From positions 1-64,000 of the forward strand of contig NC_134028.1 in assembly GCF_964204645.1 (NCBI RefSeq): a DNA stretch of 64,000 nucleotides, read 5' to 3'. Shown in pieces: positions 1-6,762 of the stretch (position 1 is the stretch's first letter; each line of letters begins with the position of its first letter). The notes below the pieces were generated by a model. The model did not search any database. It was not told the DNA's origin and saw nothing but the letters and a program-made list of their open reading frames with translations. The position numbers were made by a program, and so were the translations under genes. The stretch comes from Tubulanus polymorphus. Taxonomy: Eukaryota; Nemertea; Palaeonemertea; Tubulaniformes; Tubulanidae.

Positions 1-2
1 GT

Positions 3-287
3 GAAATTGTATACTGCATCGAATGCACCAAGTGCAACATGCTGTACGTCGGCCAAACCGGAATGTCTCTACGAGAACGCGTCACTCATCACGTCTCACG
101 CATCAGAACGAAGAATTCGACTCCAGTCTCGGACCACTTCAACCAAGTCGACCACACCCGCGAACACTTTCGGGTGTACGGTCTCCAACACCTACCAGGC
201 TCCACGAGACCGATCCGCGAAGCAGCCGAACAAGACTGGATACGACGACTCGACACGAACACGCCCCGAGGCATGAACGTCCCGTAG
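3..287 (+). CDS. ORF2 C-terminus: GIY-YIG endonuclease (partial)
   Basis: The frame starting at base 3 reads the GIY-YIG domain: an IVYC segment, then LYVGQT, the basic LRERV helix, the REAAEQ helix with the candidate catalytic Glu, and a final GMN before the TAG. The rest of the reverse transcriptase lies to the left of the window. It matches the C-terminus of the complete ORF2 copies that follow. Confidence 0.92.
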   Translation, partial: EIVYCIECTKCNMLYVGQTGMSLRERVTHHVSRIRTKNSTPVSDHFNQVDHTREHFRVYGLQHLPGSTRPIREAAEQDWIRRLDTNTPRGMNVP

Positions 288-355
288 ACCGCCTCACTAC
301 AACAATTAACTCTCACTACTTTTTTACAGGGATAACCCGCTGCCCGTGCACTAGT

Positions 356-408
356 GGGGTCTCCAAACCTTCGGTTTGGTCCCCTAACCTCTATCTCTAA
401 ACCTAACC
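356..408 (+). other. 3' hairpin and telomere-like tail (family A)
   Basis: GGGG (356-359) pairs with CCCC (381-384). Inside it CCAAACC (363-369) pairs with GGTTTGG (373-379) over a TTC loop. The hairpin is followed by CCCTAACC, a short CT-rich stretch and CTAAACCTAACC, a degenerate C-strand telomere sequence. The octamer GCCCGTGC lies just upstream (342-349) and again just downstream (412-419). I infer that this is the RNA 3' end recognised by the reverse transcriptase and able to anneal to a GGTTAGG overhang. Confidence 0.75.
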
Positions 409-687
409 TTAGCCCGTGCCAGGTTTCCCTCGTAAATTATCTTAACTGATTAATTATTAATCATCAATCTATTTGCAGAATCATCCTCCGTCGCCTGAAG
501 CAGAAACCCGCTCAGAGACAGAGTACAAAACAAACTCCAAGATCACAAGCTCCACAGGAATCATCAACCTTTTATCTTTTAATTAGTTCTCTCTGCTTTA
601 CTTTGAAAACTCAATCGAAATTCAGTAAGTAAGAAGACAGACCAAATATCAGAAACAGTTAGAAAAATAAACAAAAGCGCGATATCG

Positions 688-698
688 GGAACCGAACC
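688..698 (-). other. tRNA-like B-box, copy 0 (minus strand)
   Basis: On the minus strand this reads GGTTCGGTTCC, one mismatch from the RNA polymerase III B-box consensus, and is followed by GATATCGCGC and a TTTT run. No full cloverleaf was found, so it is a tRNA-like relic or a B-box, not a tRNA gene. Confidence 0.4.
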
Positions 699-703
699 CT
701 AAC

Positions 704-950
704 CGCTAGTACAGACTGGTTGCCTGTCCCAGGACGATAGAAACCGGTAACCAGTCCACCGCTATTATCTATTTCGAAAATATGCGTCAGCACTGAGATT
801 ATATCATAGAAACACCCGAAAAGTATTAATTAATCTATTATAAATTTAGAAAGAAAGGGAATCTAGAATAGGTAAGAATATACTCAATTACTAAAACGGC
901 GCGCCTGATCGGGACTCGAACCCGCGGCACCCGAATTAAGCTCCGGAGAA
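704..950 (+). repeat. Noncoding module, copy 1
   Basis: Begins AACCGCTAGTAC and ends in the GGCGCGCC/GGGACTCGAACCC block. It contains an inverted repeat, ACTGGTTGCC (715-724) with GGTAACCAGT (746-755), 10 bp including one G-U pair. It is matched by copy 2 at 983-1240 with scattered substitutions and small indels, so it is an old internal duplication kept in every full family A unit. Confidence 0.65.
912..922 (-). other. tRNA-like B-box, copy 1 (minus strand)
   Basis: The minus strand reads GGTTCGAGTCC, a perfect B-box, within a 4-bp T-stem (CGGG/CCCG). It is followed about 15 nt later by TTTT (plus strand AAAA at 893-896). The expected 5' acceptor strand is missing, so a functional tRNA is unlikely. 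Confidence 0.45.
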
Positions 951-982
951 TACTCGGGAACCGTACCCGCCGCTCCGAAATT

Positions 983-1240
983 AACCGCTAGTACTGACGG
1001 GTTGCCGGTGCCCCGCGTTAGATACCGGTAACCAGTCCACCGCTCTTATTTATTTTGAAAATATGCGTCGGCACTAAGATTATATCGTAGAAACATCTGA
1101 AAAGTACTATTGTATCCGTCAAAGATTCAGAATTAAAAGGAATCCAGAATAGGTAAAAAACATTTAGAATAGAACTATTCAATTACTAAACGGCGCCTGG
1201 TCGGGACTCGAACCCGCGGCACCCTAATTAACCTCCGTTT
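983..1240 (+). repeat. Noncoding module, copy 2
   Basis: Diverged second copy of the 704-950 module. The hairpin is retained with a different sequence: GGTTGCCGGT (1000-1009) pairs with ACCGGTAACC (1024-1033). It ends in the same tRNA-like block at about 1198-1222. Confidence 0.65.
1204..1214 (-). other. tRNA-like B-box, copy 2 (minus strand)
   Basis: A second perfect GGTTCGAGTCC on the minus strand, in the second noncoding module. It is followed by CAGGCGCCG and only three Ts. Same interpretation as the copy at 912-922. Confidence 0.45.
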
Positions 1241-2402
1241 AATCTATAACGTTCGGTCGGGGACCTAACCCGCTACGTCCTAATTAACTATTATCGTATC
1301 TACGCGCCAACTCTTGGAACATACTCTATATAGATCCGGGTGTCAAGTTTCAAATTTCTCTAAAACAGACAGTTTATTTTCGGATAACAATTCTAATGAG
1401 ATCGCTCAAAAGTATTAATAGCTATATTCAAAAACCGCACTATAGGTTGTAGAAGTATAAGAAGTTTATAGGATAAATAATAGTCCACGGACATCAATCA
1501 CTGTTTACAAGTCACTCATAATTAGTGACCGATCGGCCACCTGCGCCTCTTGACTAATTATCCGACTCAATTCTATACAAAATCGCAGTTACGACGCCTT
1601 CAAACTCATCGGTTTTTCTCAAAGAACACAGCCCAATATTCCCGATTCAAAAAGAGTTTTATATCCCGTATATATTTCAACCTTCGGATTAAAGAAGAGA
1701 TCATAGTGTTTTTGAACCACTCAAACTACGCAAGCTTAAACCGATTTACTGAATACCCGCGCTCCGGTCTGAATATATTTGTCACATGTTCAAGTTCACA
1801 TAGCTTTACTCGATCCTAATAACTCTAAATAAGCGTAGTTTATCTAATAGAATTATATTTAAGAACTTAGAATTAAAACAGACGTATTAGTAAGACATTT
1901 CTATCAAAACTCGTCACCCATAATTAGGGCTAATTAACCACCCGCGCTCACTCAGTAATTTAGATCTTACGGGTTATAACTTCCTACTAAATCGCCGACG
2001 CCGCGCTGTCTAATTCATCCAATTTTCGGTAGAATACCGCGTAGATATTTCAAAATCCGCTCTTAAAAGCTTTAGAATACGGAGAAAACTTGATTAACTA
2101 AGAACCGGATTTCACCATTTACGACTATTTAGTAAACACGCGTATATCGGAATACGCCTCGGCCGCGCACCGCTAATTAACGCGTCTAAACTAATTAGGA
2201 ATTAAGCAATTTTGAAACTGAACTCGGACATATTTCGAACATTCCGGTTCACGTATATTAATAATACATATTCTAGATTTCTCTTTATAGAAAACACTTT
2301 GAGTATTTATTAGGTTATATCGAAATAAACTTTTCAATTCTATATTAGACACGCCGTTCTTTAGATCTTTAGAACTATACATCAAAGCAAACTATTCAAC
2401 AG

Positions 2403-2535
2403 CTAGATCAAGGGCCATAATTAGTGCTGTTTTCTAGTCACTCTGGATCAAAGGCATAATTAGTCAGACCCCTAGTTTGTCTATTAGCTTGATCACAGAA
2501 GTACAATTAGTCTAGATCACAAGGTCTCATATGGT
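2403..2535 (+). repeat. Promoter-proximal GATCA / ATAATTAGT motif cluster
   Basis: Short imperfect repeats of the form GATCA-A/C-A/G-GG...ATAATTAGT occur at about 2405, 2445, 2491 and 2513, ending 50-60 bp before the TATA box. They are kept in all full family A units. A role as a transcription factor cluster is inferred only from position and repetition. Confidence 0.5.
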
Positions 2536-2582
2536 CACTTAACTTCTAACTCGAATACTGTTCACTTGTTGCGCGCTGCGTG

Positions 2583-2613
2583 TATAAAAACCCGTGTCTA
2601 ATCCTAGTTCAGC
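2583..2613 (+). promoter_or_regulatory. Family A core promoter: TATA box and initiator
   Basis: TATAAAAA (2583-2590) is followed at the standard distance by an initiator-like TTCAGC with its A at 2611, 28 nt from the first T of TATA. The predicted transcript would start only 3 nt before the ATG at 2614. Independent support comes from the element at 60378, whose sequence begins exactly at this ATG. Confidence 0.7.
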
Positions 2614-4185
2614 ATGATTCCTGCACTGACACTGACGAAGGCAACCTCGCCGAAATATCTGTCAATGGAGCGATCTACTCGAAAGAAGAAACGACCACCA
2701 GCTGAGAAGACCAGCAAGGGCGGAGGACGCCCTGAGCGACACCAGCAACCCGGGATGTCGCCGAAAACCTATTATAGAGCTCTTCAAGTGGCGCACCACC
2801 TTGCCCAGTTGAGCTCTGGTCCGAAAGCGATTCGGAGGAAGAAGGACCATCTGAAGATGTTCCTGCGGCCGGCGGCTTGCACCGAAGCAGTAACGGTGCA
2901 GCTGCACGCTGCCGCGGACGTCTGGATGGAGACAGTTTCGAAAGAGCTGACCATCCATTACGCTGCCACATTTGTTGAGCTAATGGGTGATCCTCTGCCG
3001 GACTGTCTATCAGCACAGGATGTCGCCCTGACATGGGCCCGGAGGAATTTCGGCTCCCGTCTGAGCCCCGGAACGATCCGGCTTTTCAACATCGCGCTGG
3101 ATTTGCGGTCGAAATTCCGCGGTCAGGCTCTGTCTGACAAACTCAGAAATGTCCTATCTAACCCACCTTCTTCCCCTTCTCATTTCAGGTCACACCACCA
3201 GGAGGCACCCACGGAGCCGAAGATTCGTCCGCCGCCGAGACCGAGCCGGAAGATTCGAAAGCCCGCGACGCCGAGGACGCCTGCACCAACCGCAGTCGCG
3301 CCCGCCGCGCCCACAGCGCCTCCTTCTTTTTCTGATTCCAGGTCACCGAGAAGCTACGCGGATGTCACCAGGACGCCACCAACCAGAATGGCGCCACCAC
3401 CGAGAAGTCCGATGCCGACGCCGCCGCCGCCGCCACCAAGAAGTCCGACGCCACCGAGAAGTCCGACGCCGCCGCCTCGAAACCCGACGCCGCCGCCGCC
3501 GCCGCCGCCGCAGAGAACGCCGACCGCACCAACCAGCAGTCCGACGCCGTCTCTCTCTTCTTCTCTTTCCAGCTCTCCGTCTCATTACAGGTCACCAGGG
3601 CGCCTACTGCCAGCGCGAAGTCCGACGCCTACACCGAGACCGATGGCGCCCCAGGAAGTTCGCCGTCATCCGAATACGGGTCGGAAGAAACAGGATTGGA
3701 GTCTGCCACCAACCCGGCGACCCATTCTGGTGATTGGTGACTCAAATCTGAGTAACATCACATCAAGCCGCCGTCCGGATGACGTCCAGATCGAGAGCTT
3801 CCCCGGCTGCAAGATAGCTCATCTCGCCGACCTGATCGATGCTGTACCGGAGCGCCGAGATCGCCCGGATACGGTGATCATCAGCGTCGGAATCAACAAC
3901 CGCGACAACAACTTCGAAGCGACCGCCAAGAAGACCACACAGCGCCTGATCAACGCCGCAGTCAAGAAGTATCAGCACTCGTTCGTCCACTTCGTTCAAC
4001 TCAACACGACCCGCGAACACCAGCAGTTCGCCCGGAAGTTCAACGAATTCCTCGAGATTCACGACGACGTCACCGCGATACCACCCATCGATGATCGACG
4101 CTTCAGAGTTGTTGGAGACGGGATCCACTGGAACCGTGGTACAGCTAACACCCTGCTGGACCACTGGCTCAGTGGTTTAAACTAA
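2614..4185 (+). CDS. ORF1: SGNH/GDSL-hydrolase-domain protein of family A PLE
   Basis: 523 aa. Residues 1-48 are basic (RKKKRPP). Residues 50-180 form a predicted helical domain shared with family B (motif ALTWARRNFGSRL). Residues 190-365 are a Pro/Ser/Arg-rich linker with polyproline runs. Residues 370-523 are an SGNH-hydrolase-like domain: GDSN with candidate nucleophile Ser377, GINN (426-429) in place of the usual GxND block, and DGIHW with Asp502 and His505. Esterase-type ORF1 domains are known in CR1-like LINEs and GDSL genes in some telomeric PLEs; the substrate is unknown. The ATG at 2614 lies 3 nt after the predicted start site; a second Met (residue 18) at 2665 is an alternative if scanning skips the first. 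The stop directly follows a slippery heptamer, so part of the product is probably extended into ORF2. Confidence 0.88.
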   Translation: MIPALTLTKATSPKYLSMERSTRKKKRPPAEKTSKGGGRPERHQQPGMSPKTYYRALQVAHHLAQLSSGPKAIRRKKDHLKMFLRPAACTEAVTVQLHAAADVWMETVSKELTIHYAATFVELMGDPLPDCLSAQDVALTWARRNFGSRLSPGTIRLFNIALDLRSKFRGQALSDKLRNVLSNPPSSPSHFRSHHQEAPTEPKIRPPPRPSRKIRKPATPRTPAPTAVAPAAPTAPPSFSDSRSPRSYADVTRTPPTRMAPPPRSPMPTPPPPPPRSPTPPRSPTPPPRNPTPPPPPPPQRTPTAPTSSPTPSLSSSLSSSPSHYRSPGRLLPARSPTPTPRPMAPQEVRRHPNTGRKKQDWSLPPTRRPILVIGDSNLSNITSSRRPDDVQIESFPGCKIAHLADLIDAVPERRDRPDTVIISVGINNRDNNFEATAKKTTQRLINAAVKKYQHSFVHFVQLNTTREHQQFARKFNEFLEIHDDVTAIPPIDDRRFRVVGDGIHWNRGTANTLLDHWLSGLN

Positions 4186-4212
4186 GTATTAGTGAGACCA
4201 ACGGGTCCACTA
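4176..4212 (+). promoter_or_regulatory. -1 ribosomal frameshift signal (family A)
   Basis: ORF1 codons end GGT TTA AAC TAA, giving the heptamer T TTA AAC (4176-4182), the same as the coronavirus slippery site. After a 7-nt spacer, a stem-loop forms: TAGTG (4190-4194) pairs with CACTA (4208-4212), one A is bulged (4195), and GACC (4196-4199) pairs with GGTC (4204-4207) over an AACG loop. ORF2 lies in the -1 frame and is open from 4149 onward, so a slip fuses ORF1 to ORF2. A competing possibility is a short intron with donor GTGAGT (4216) and acceptor TTTCCAG (ending 4270), but this does not join the ORFs in frame. Confidence 0.75.
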
Positions 4213-6641
4213 TTGGTGAGTTAAATCAACCGGAATTAACCAATGCTTCTCTGATTTCTTCCATTTCCAGGTCCGACGAACACGAAGAACCGGCACCAAA
4301 CCAAGCGCGACGCGATCCGGTCACCGCTCTCGGGAGCCCGGTGGTCAACCTCACACGTTCACTCCGCCTAAGTCCGGCGCAACATCAGCTACTCCGAAAG
4401 GGCCTCACTTATTGCCCGACTCCAAAAATCGGTTCTGATGCCGCCGCGACCGAGCGCACCAAGGGAGTGTGCCGATTCAACCGGCTAGTGAAACTCGACC
4501 ATCACTTCCGAGACAAACCGGACCGCGAGGCTCCGCGTTTCCGTCTGCCCAGCAGTTGGGCTCCGGATGAAATAGAACCAGTAATCGCCGGGTTCTGCAA
4601 CGACGCGCACGAATTGGCTCAACAAACCAGGGATACGCGTCGCGTAAATGATAACCTCACTAAACAGGAACGCGAAGCCCTCCAGCAGCTGCGTGACAAC
4701 ACTAATATTGTCATCAAAGCCGCCGATAAGGGTTCCGCTACGGTTATCATGGACCGCGACGACTACGTCCACGAAGCCATGCGCCAACTAGCCGATCTCG
4801 AGTATTATCAGCCGCTGCAGCAACCGATCTTCGAACAGACCGGGGAAGAAATTCGCGAAATCATCGAAAATATGGCTCGACGAAAAATCATCCCGCTAAA
4901 AACCGCCGAATATCTATTACCGCCCGATAATCCGAAACAGAGGCAGTTCTATCTGCTTCCCAAAATCCATAAAGAACGCGAGAAGTGGACGATACCCGAT
5001 CGCGTACCGCCGGGGAGACCGATCGTCTCCGACTGCGGCTCCGAAACCTACGAAATTTCGGAATGGATCGACTACTATTTGCAGCCGATCGCCCGCGGTC
5101 ACCCGTCGTACGTCAAAGATACCAACCACTTTCTAGATATTTTGGCCGGTAAACAATTTAGCGCCGATGCGTTACTCGTCACCATGGACATCGATTCGCT
5201 CTACACCAACATCCCCCACGAAGAGGGTATCGCCAGCATCCGACAAGCTCTCCGAGATAACCCGAACCCGGGACGCCCGGATGCCGAGCTGCTGAAACTA
5301 CTCGAAATCAGCCTGAAGAAAAATGACTTTAACTTTAACGAAAACACATATTTACAGGTAAAAGGTACCGCAATGGGTAAGCGTTTTGCTCCTTCTTATG
5401 CCAATATCTTTGTAGCCGAATGGGAAAAAGAAGGTCTGTCCAGAAGCGAACTCCAACCATCGCTATACGCTCGGTTCATCGACGACATCTACATAGTTTG
5501 GGAACACGGCCGCGAAACGTTGATGCAATTCATCGACGTCCTACAAACAGTGAGCCGATCCATCAAACTCAAGTTCGAAATCAGCGACACCAGCGTCAAC
5601 TTCCTGGACGTAACCACTTTCAAAGGCCCGCGATTCGAGACAAGTGGCACAGTAGACACCAAAGTCTACTTCAAACCAACCGATTCGCATCAATTACTAC
5701 ATCGATCCTCGTTTCACCCTAAACACACATTTTCCGGTATAGTTAAAAGTCAAATTCTCCGGTTCCGGCGCATCTGCAATAACGATTCGGACTTACACGC
5801 AGCGTCCGGAACCGTCCTTAAAGTACTCAGAGGTCGTGGCTACAAAGACCGCGAACTGCGACACATCAAAAGCCAAGCTCTACGGCACCACGCCGAACGA
5901 GATCTACGAGAACAACAACGGGCCGACGAACCGCCGAAAAAGCGTTTACCGCTTATCTTACCTCACTCCGAAGCCAACCGAACCCTAGCCCGTAACATCC
6001 GAACCAGATTTACGGAACTGGCTACGGCCACCGGCCGGTCTGACGAGGTAACCACGGTCACCGCCTACACCAAGCACAAGAGTCTCAAAGATCTCCTAAC
6101 TTCGTCGCAGCTCAAACCCACGGAGCCACCCCCTCCCCGAGTCCCCTCTTCACCGCATCGTAACAGAAATACTTCCGTTGTTTCCAATTCTTCTATTTCC
6201 AGGTCTACTCAAAGAACTCCGTCAACCCGACGTCGAGGCACCGAGAAATGCAGAACACCGAGATGTCGTACGTGTCCACTCGTCCGAGAAACAACCGTTT
6301 GCCGCAGCCACAACAAAATGCACGCGATCCGCAGCACAATTAATTGCGCGACCCGTGAAATTGTATACTGCATCGAATGCACCAAGTGCAACATGCTGTA
6401 CGTCGGCCAAACCGGAATGTCTCTACGAGAACGCGTCACTCATCACGTCTCACGCATCAGAACGAAGAATTCGACTCCAGTCTCGGACCACTTCAACCAA
6501 GTCGACCACACCCGCGAACACTTTCGGGTGTACGGTCTCCAACACCTACCAGGCTCCACGAGACCGATCCGCGAAGCAGCCGAACAAGACTGGATACGAC
6601 GACTCGACACGAACACGCCCCGAGGCATGAACGTCCCGTAG
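4182..6641 (+). CDS. ORF2: PLE reverse transcriptase with GIY-YIG endonuclease
   Basis: The reading frame is drawn from the frameshift point; there is no ATG near the conserved N-terminus, and the first GTG is at 4341. Residue numbers below count from 4341. The N-terminal PLE motifs include LLRKGLTYCPTP and IKAADKGSATVIMDRDDY. The reverse transcriptase has motif A MDIDSLYTNI (Asp283), motif B KGTAMGKRFAPSYANIF and motif C FIDDIY (Asp381, Asp382), followed by a KPTDSHQLLHRSSFHPKHTF block. A Cys-rich motif (CRTPRCRTC) precedes the GIY-YIG domain: VYC (675-677), YVG (687-689), Arg in LRERV, Glu745 and a terminal GMN. All key residues look intact, so the protein should reverse transcribe and nick DNA. 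Expression is probably by -1 frameshifting. Marker residues are PKIG, VHEAM, WTIPD and EKCR. Confidence 0.93.
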   Translation, partial: LSISETNGSTIGELNQPELTNASLISSISRSDEHEEPAPNQARRDPVTALGSPVVNLTRSLRLSPAQHQLLRKGLTYCPTPKIGSDAAATERTKGVCRFNRLVKLDHHFRDKPDREAPRFRLPSSWAPDEIEPVIAGFCNDAHELAQQTRDTRRVNDNLTKQEREALQQLRDNTNIVIKAADKGSATVIMDRDDYVHEAMRQLADLEYYQPLQQPIFEQTGEEIREIIENMARRKIIPLKTAEYLLPPDNPKQRQFYLLPKIHKEREKWTIPDRVPPGRPIVSDCGSETYEISEWIDYYLQPIARGHPSYVKDTNHFLDILAGKQFSADALLVTMDIDSLYTNIPHEEGIASIRQALRDNPNPGRPDAELLKLLEISLKKNDFNFNENTYLQVKGTAMGKRFAPSYANIFVAEWEKEGLSRSELQPSLYARFIDDIYIVWEHGRETLMQFIDVLQTVSRSIKLKFEISDTSVNFLDVTTFKGPRFETSGTVDTKVYFKPTDSHQLLHRSSFHPKHTFSGIVKSQILRFRRICNNDSDLHAASGTVLKVLRGRGYKDRELRHIKSQALRHHAERDLREQQRADEPPKKRLPLILPHSEANRTLARNIRTRFTELATATGRSDEVTTVTAYTKHKSLKDLLTSSQLKPTEPPPPRVPSSPHRNRNTSVVSNSSISRSTQRTPSTRRRGTEKCRTPRCRTCPLVRETTVCRSHNKMHAIRSTINCATREIVYCIECTKCNMLYVGQTGMSLRERVTHHVSRIRTKNSTPVSDHFNQVDHTREHFRVYGLQHLPGSTRPIREAAEQDWIRRLDTNTPRGMNVP

Positions 6642-6709
6642 ACCGCCTCACTACAACAATTAACTCTCACTACTTTTTTACAGGGATAACCCGCTGCCCG
6701 TGCACTAGT

Positions 6710-6762
6710 GGGGTCTCCAAACCTTCGGTTTGGTCCCCTAACCTCTATCTCTAAACCTAACC
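6710..6762 (+). other. 3' hairpin and telomere-like tail, unit 1
   Basis: Same hairpin and degenerate telomeric tail as at 356-408, starting 69 nt after the ORF2 stop. Confidence 0.75.

Larger units (their letters stand above)
1..408 (+). mobile_element. Family A PLE, unit 0 (3' end only)
   Basis: This is the 3' end of a family A element cut by the window edge. It holds the last 95 codons of ORF2, a short 3' UTR and the hairpin/telomere-like tail. The unit end is placed at about 408 because in two other copies true CCCTAA repeats begin at the equivalent position. Confidence 0.9.
409..2582 (+). other. Noncoding upstream region of family A (pseudo-LTR-like)
   Basis: This AT-rich 2.2 kb stretch has no convincing gene; a 89-codon frame at 1550-1819 starts at TTG and is broken in subfamily A2. 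It contains two diverged copies of a roughly 280-bp module (about 704-950 and 983-1240), each with a hairpin and a minus-strand tRNA-like T-arm. A looser repeat around TAATTAG-containing segments lies near 1509 and 1915. A cluster of GATCA/ATAATTAGT motifs lies just before the promoter (2403-2530). Acceptor-like AGs follow pyrimidine tracts at about 330 and 479. Confidence 0.7.
409..6762 (+). mobile_element. Family A PLE, unit 1 (full, 6354 bp)
   Basis: Complete tandem unit: noncoding promoter region (409-2613), ORF1 (2614-4185), ORF2 in the -1 frame (to 6641) and the 3' tail (6710-6762). The next unit starts immediately after with the same octamer GCCCGTGC. No target-site duplication or telomere repeat separates units 0 to 4. 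Head-to-tail tandem copies are typical of PLEs, where the repeated part is called a pseudo-LTR. The 6.35 kb period and both intact ORFs are directly visible. The boundary at 408/409 is inferred from the telomere junctions at 25812 and 47717. Confidence 0.93.

Noticed and set aside
781-820. Hammerhead core near CTGAGATTATATCATAGAAAC in family A
   Set aside because: The CUGANGA core is broken (CUGAGAU), and the second module copy reads CTAAGAT.
904-925. A tRNA gene on the minus strand
   Set aside because: The T-arm is convincing, but no matching acceptor strand or A-box is found at the needed distance.
1550-1819. 89-codon open frame in the family A noncoding region
   Set aside because: It starts at TTG, has no recognisable domain, and is destroyed by the 92-bp deletion in subfamily A2 while the real ORFs stay intact.
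2191-2385. 64-codon minus-strand frame
   Set aside because: AT-rich, low information, interrupted in unit 3 by a 4-nt loss; no motif.
3149-3733. Arg-rich 194-codon frame overlapping ORF1
   Set aside because: It is the shifted reading of the Pro-rich linker; its composition follows from the GCC/CCG repeats.
4485-4787. Minus-strand frames over ORF2
   Set aside because: Shadows of the strongly conserved ORF2 coding strand.
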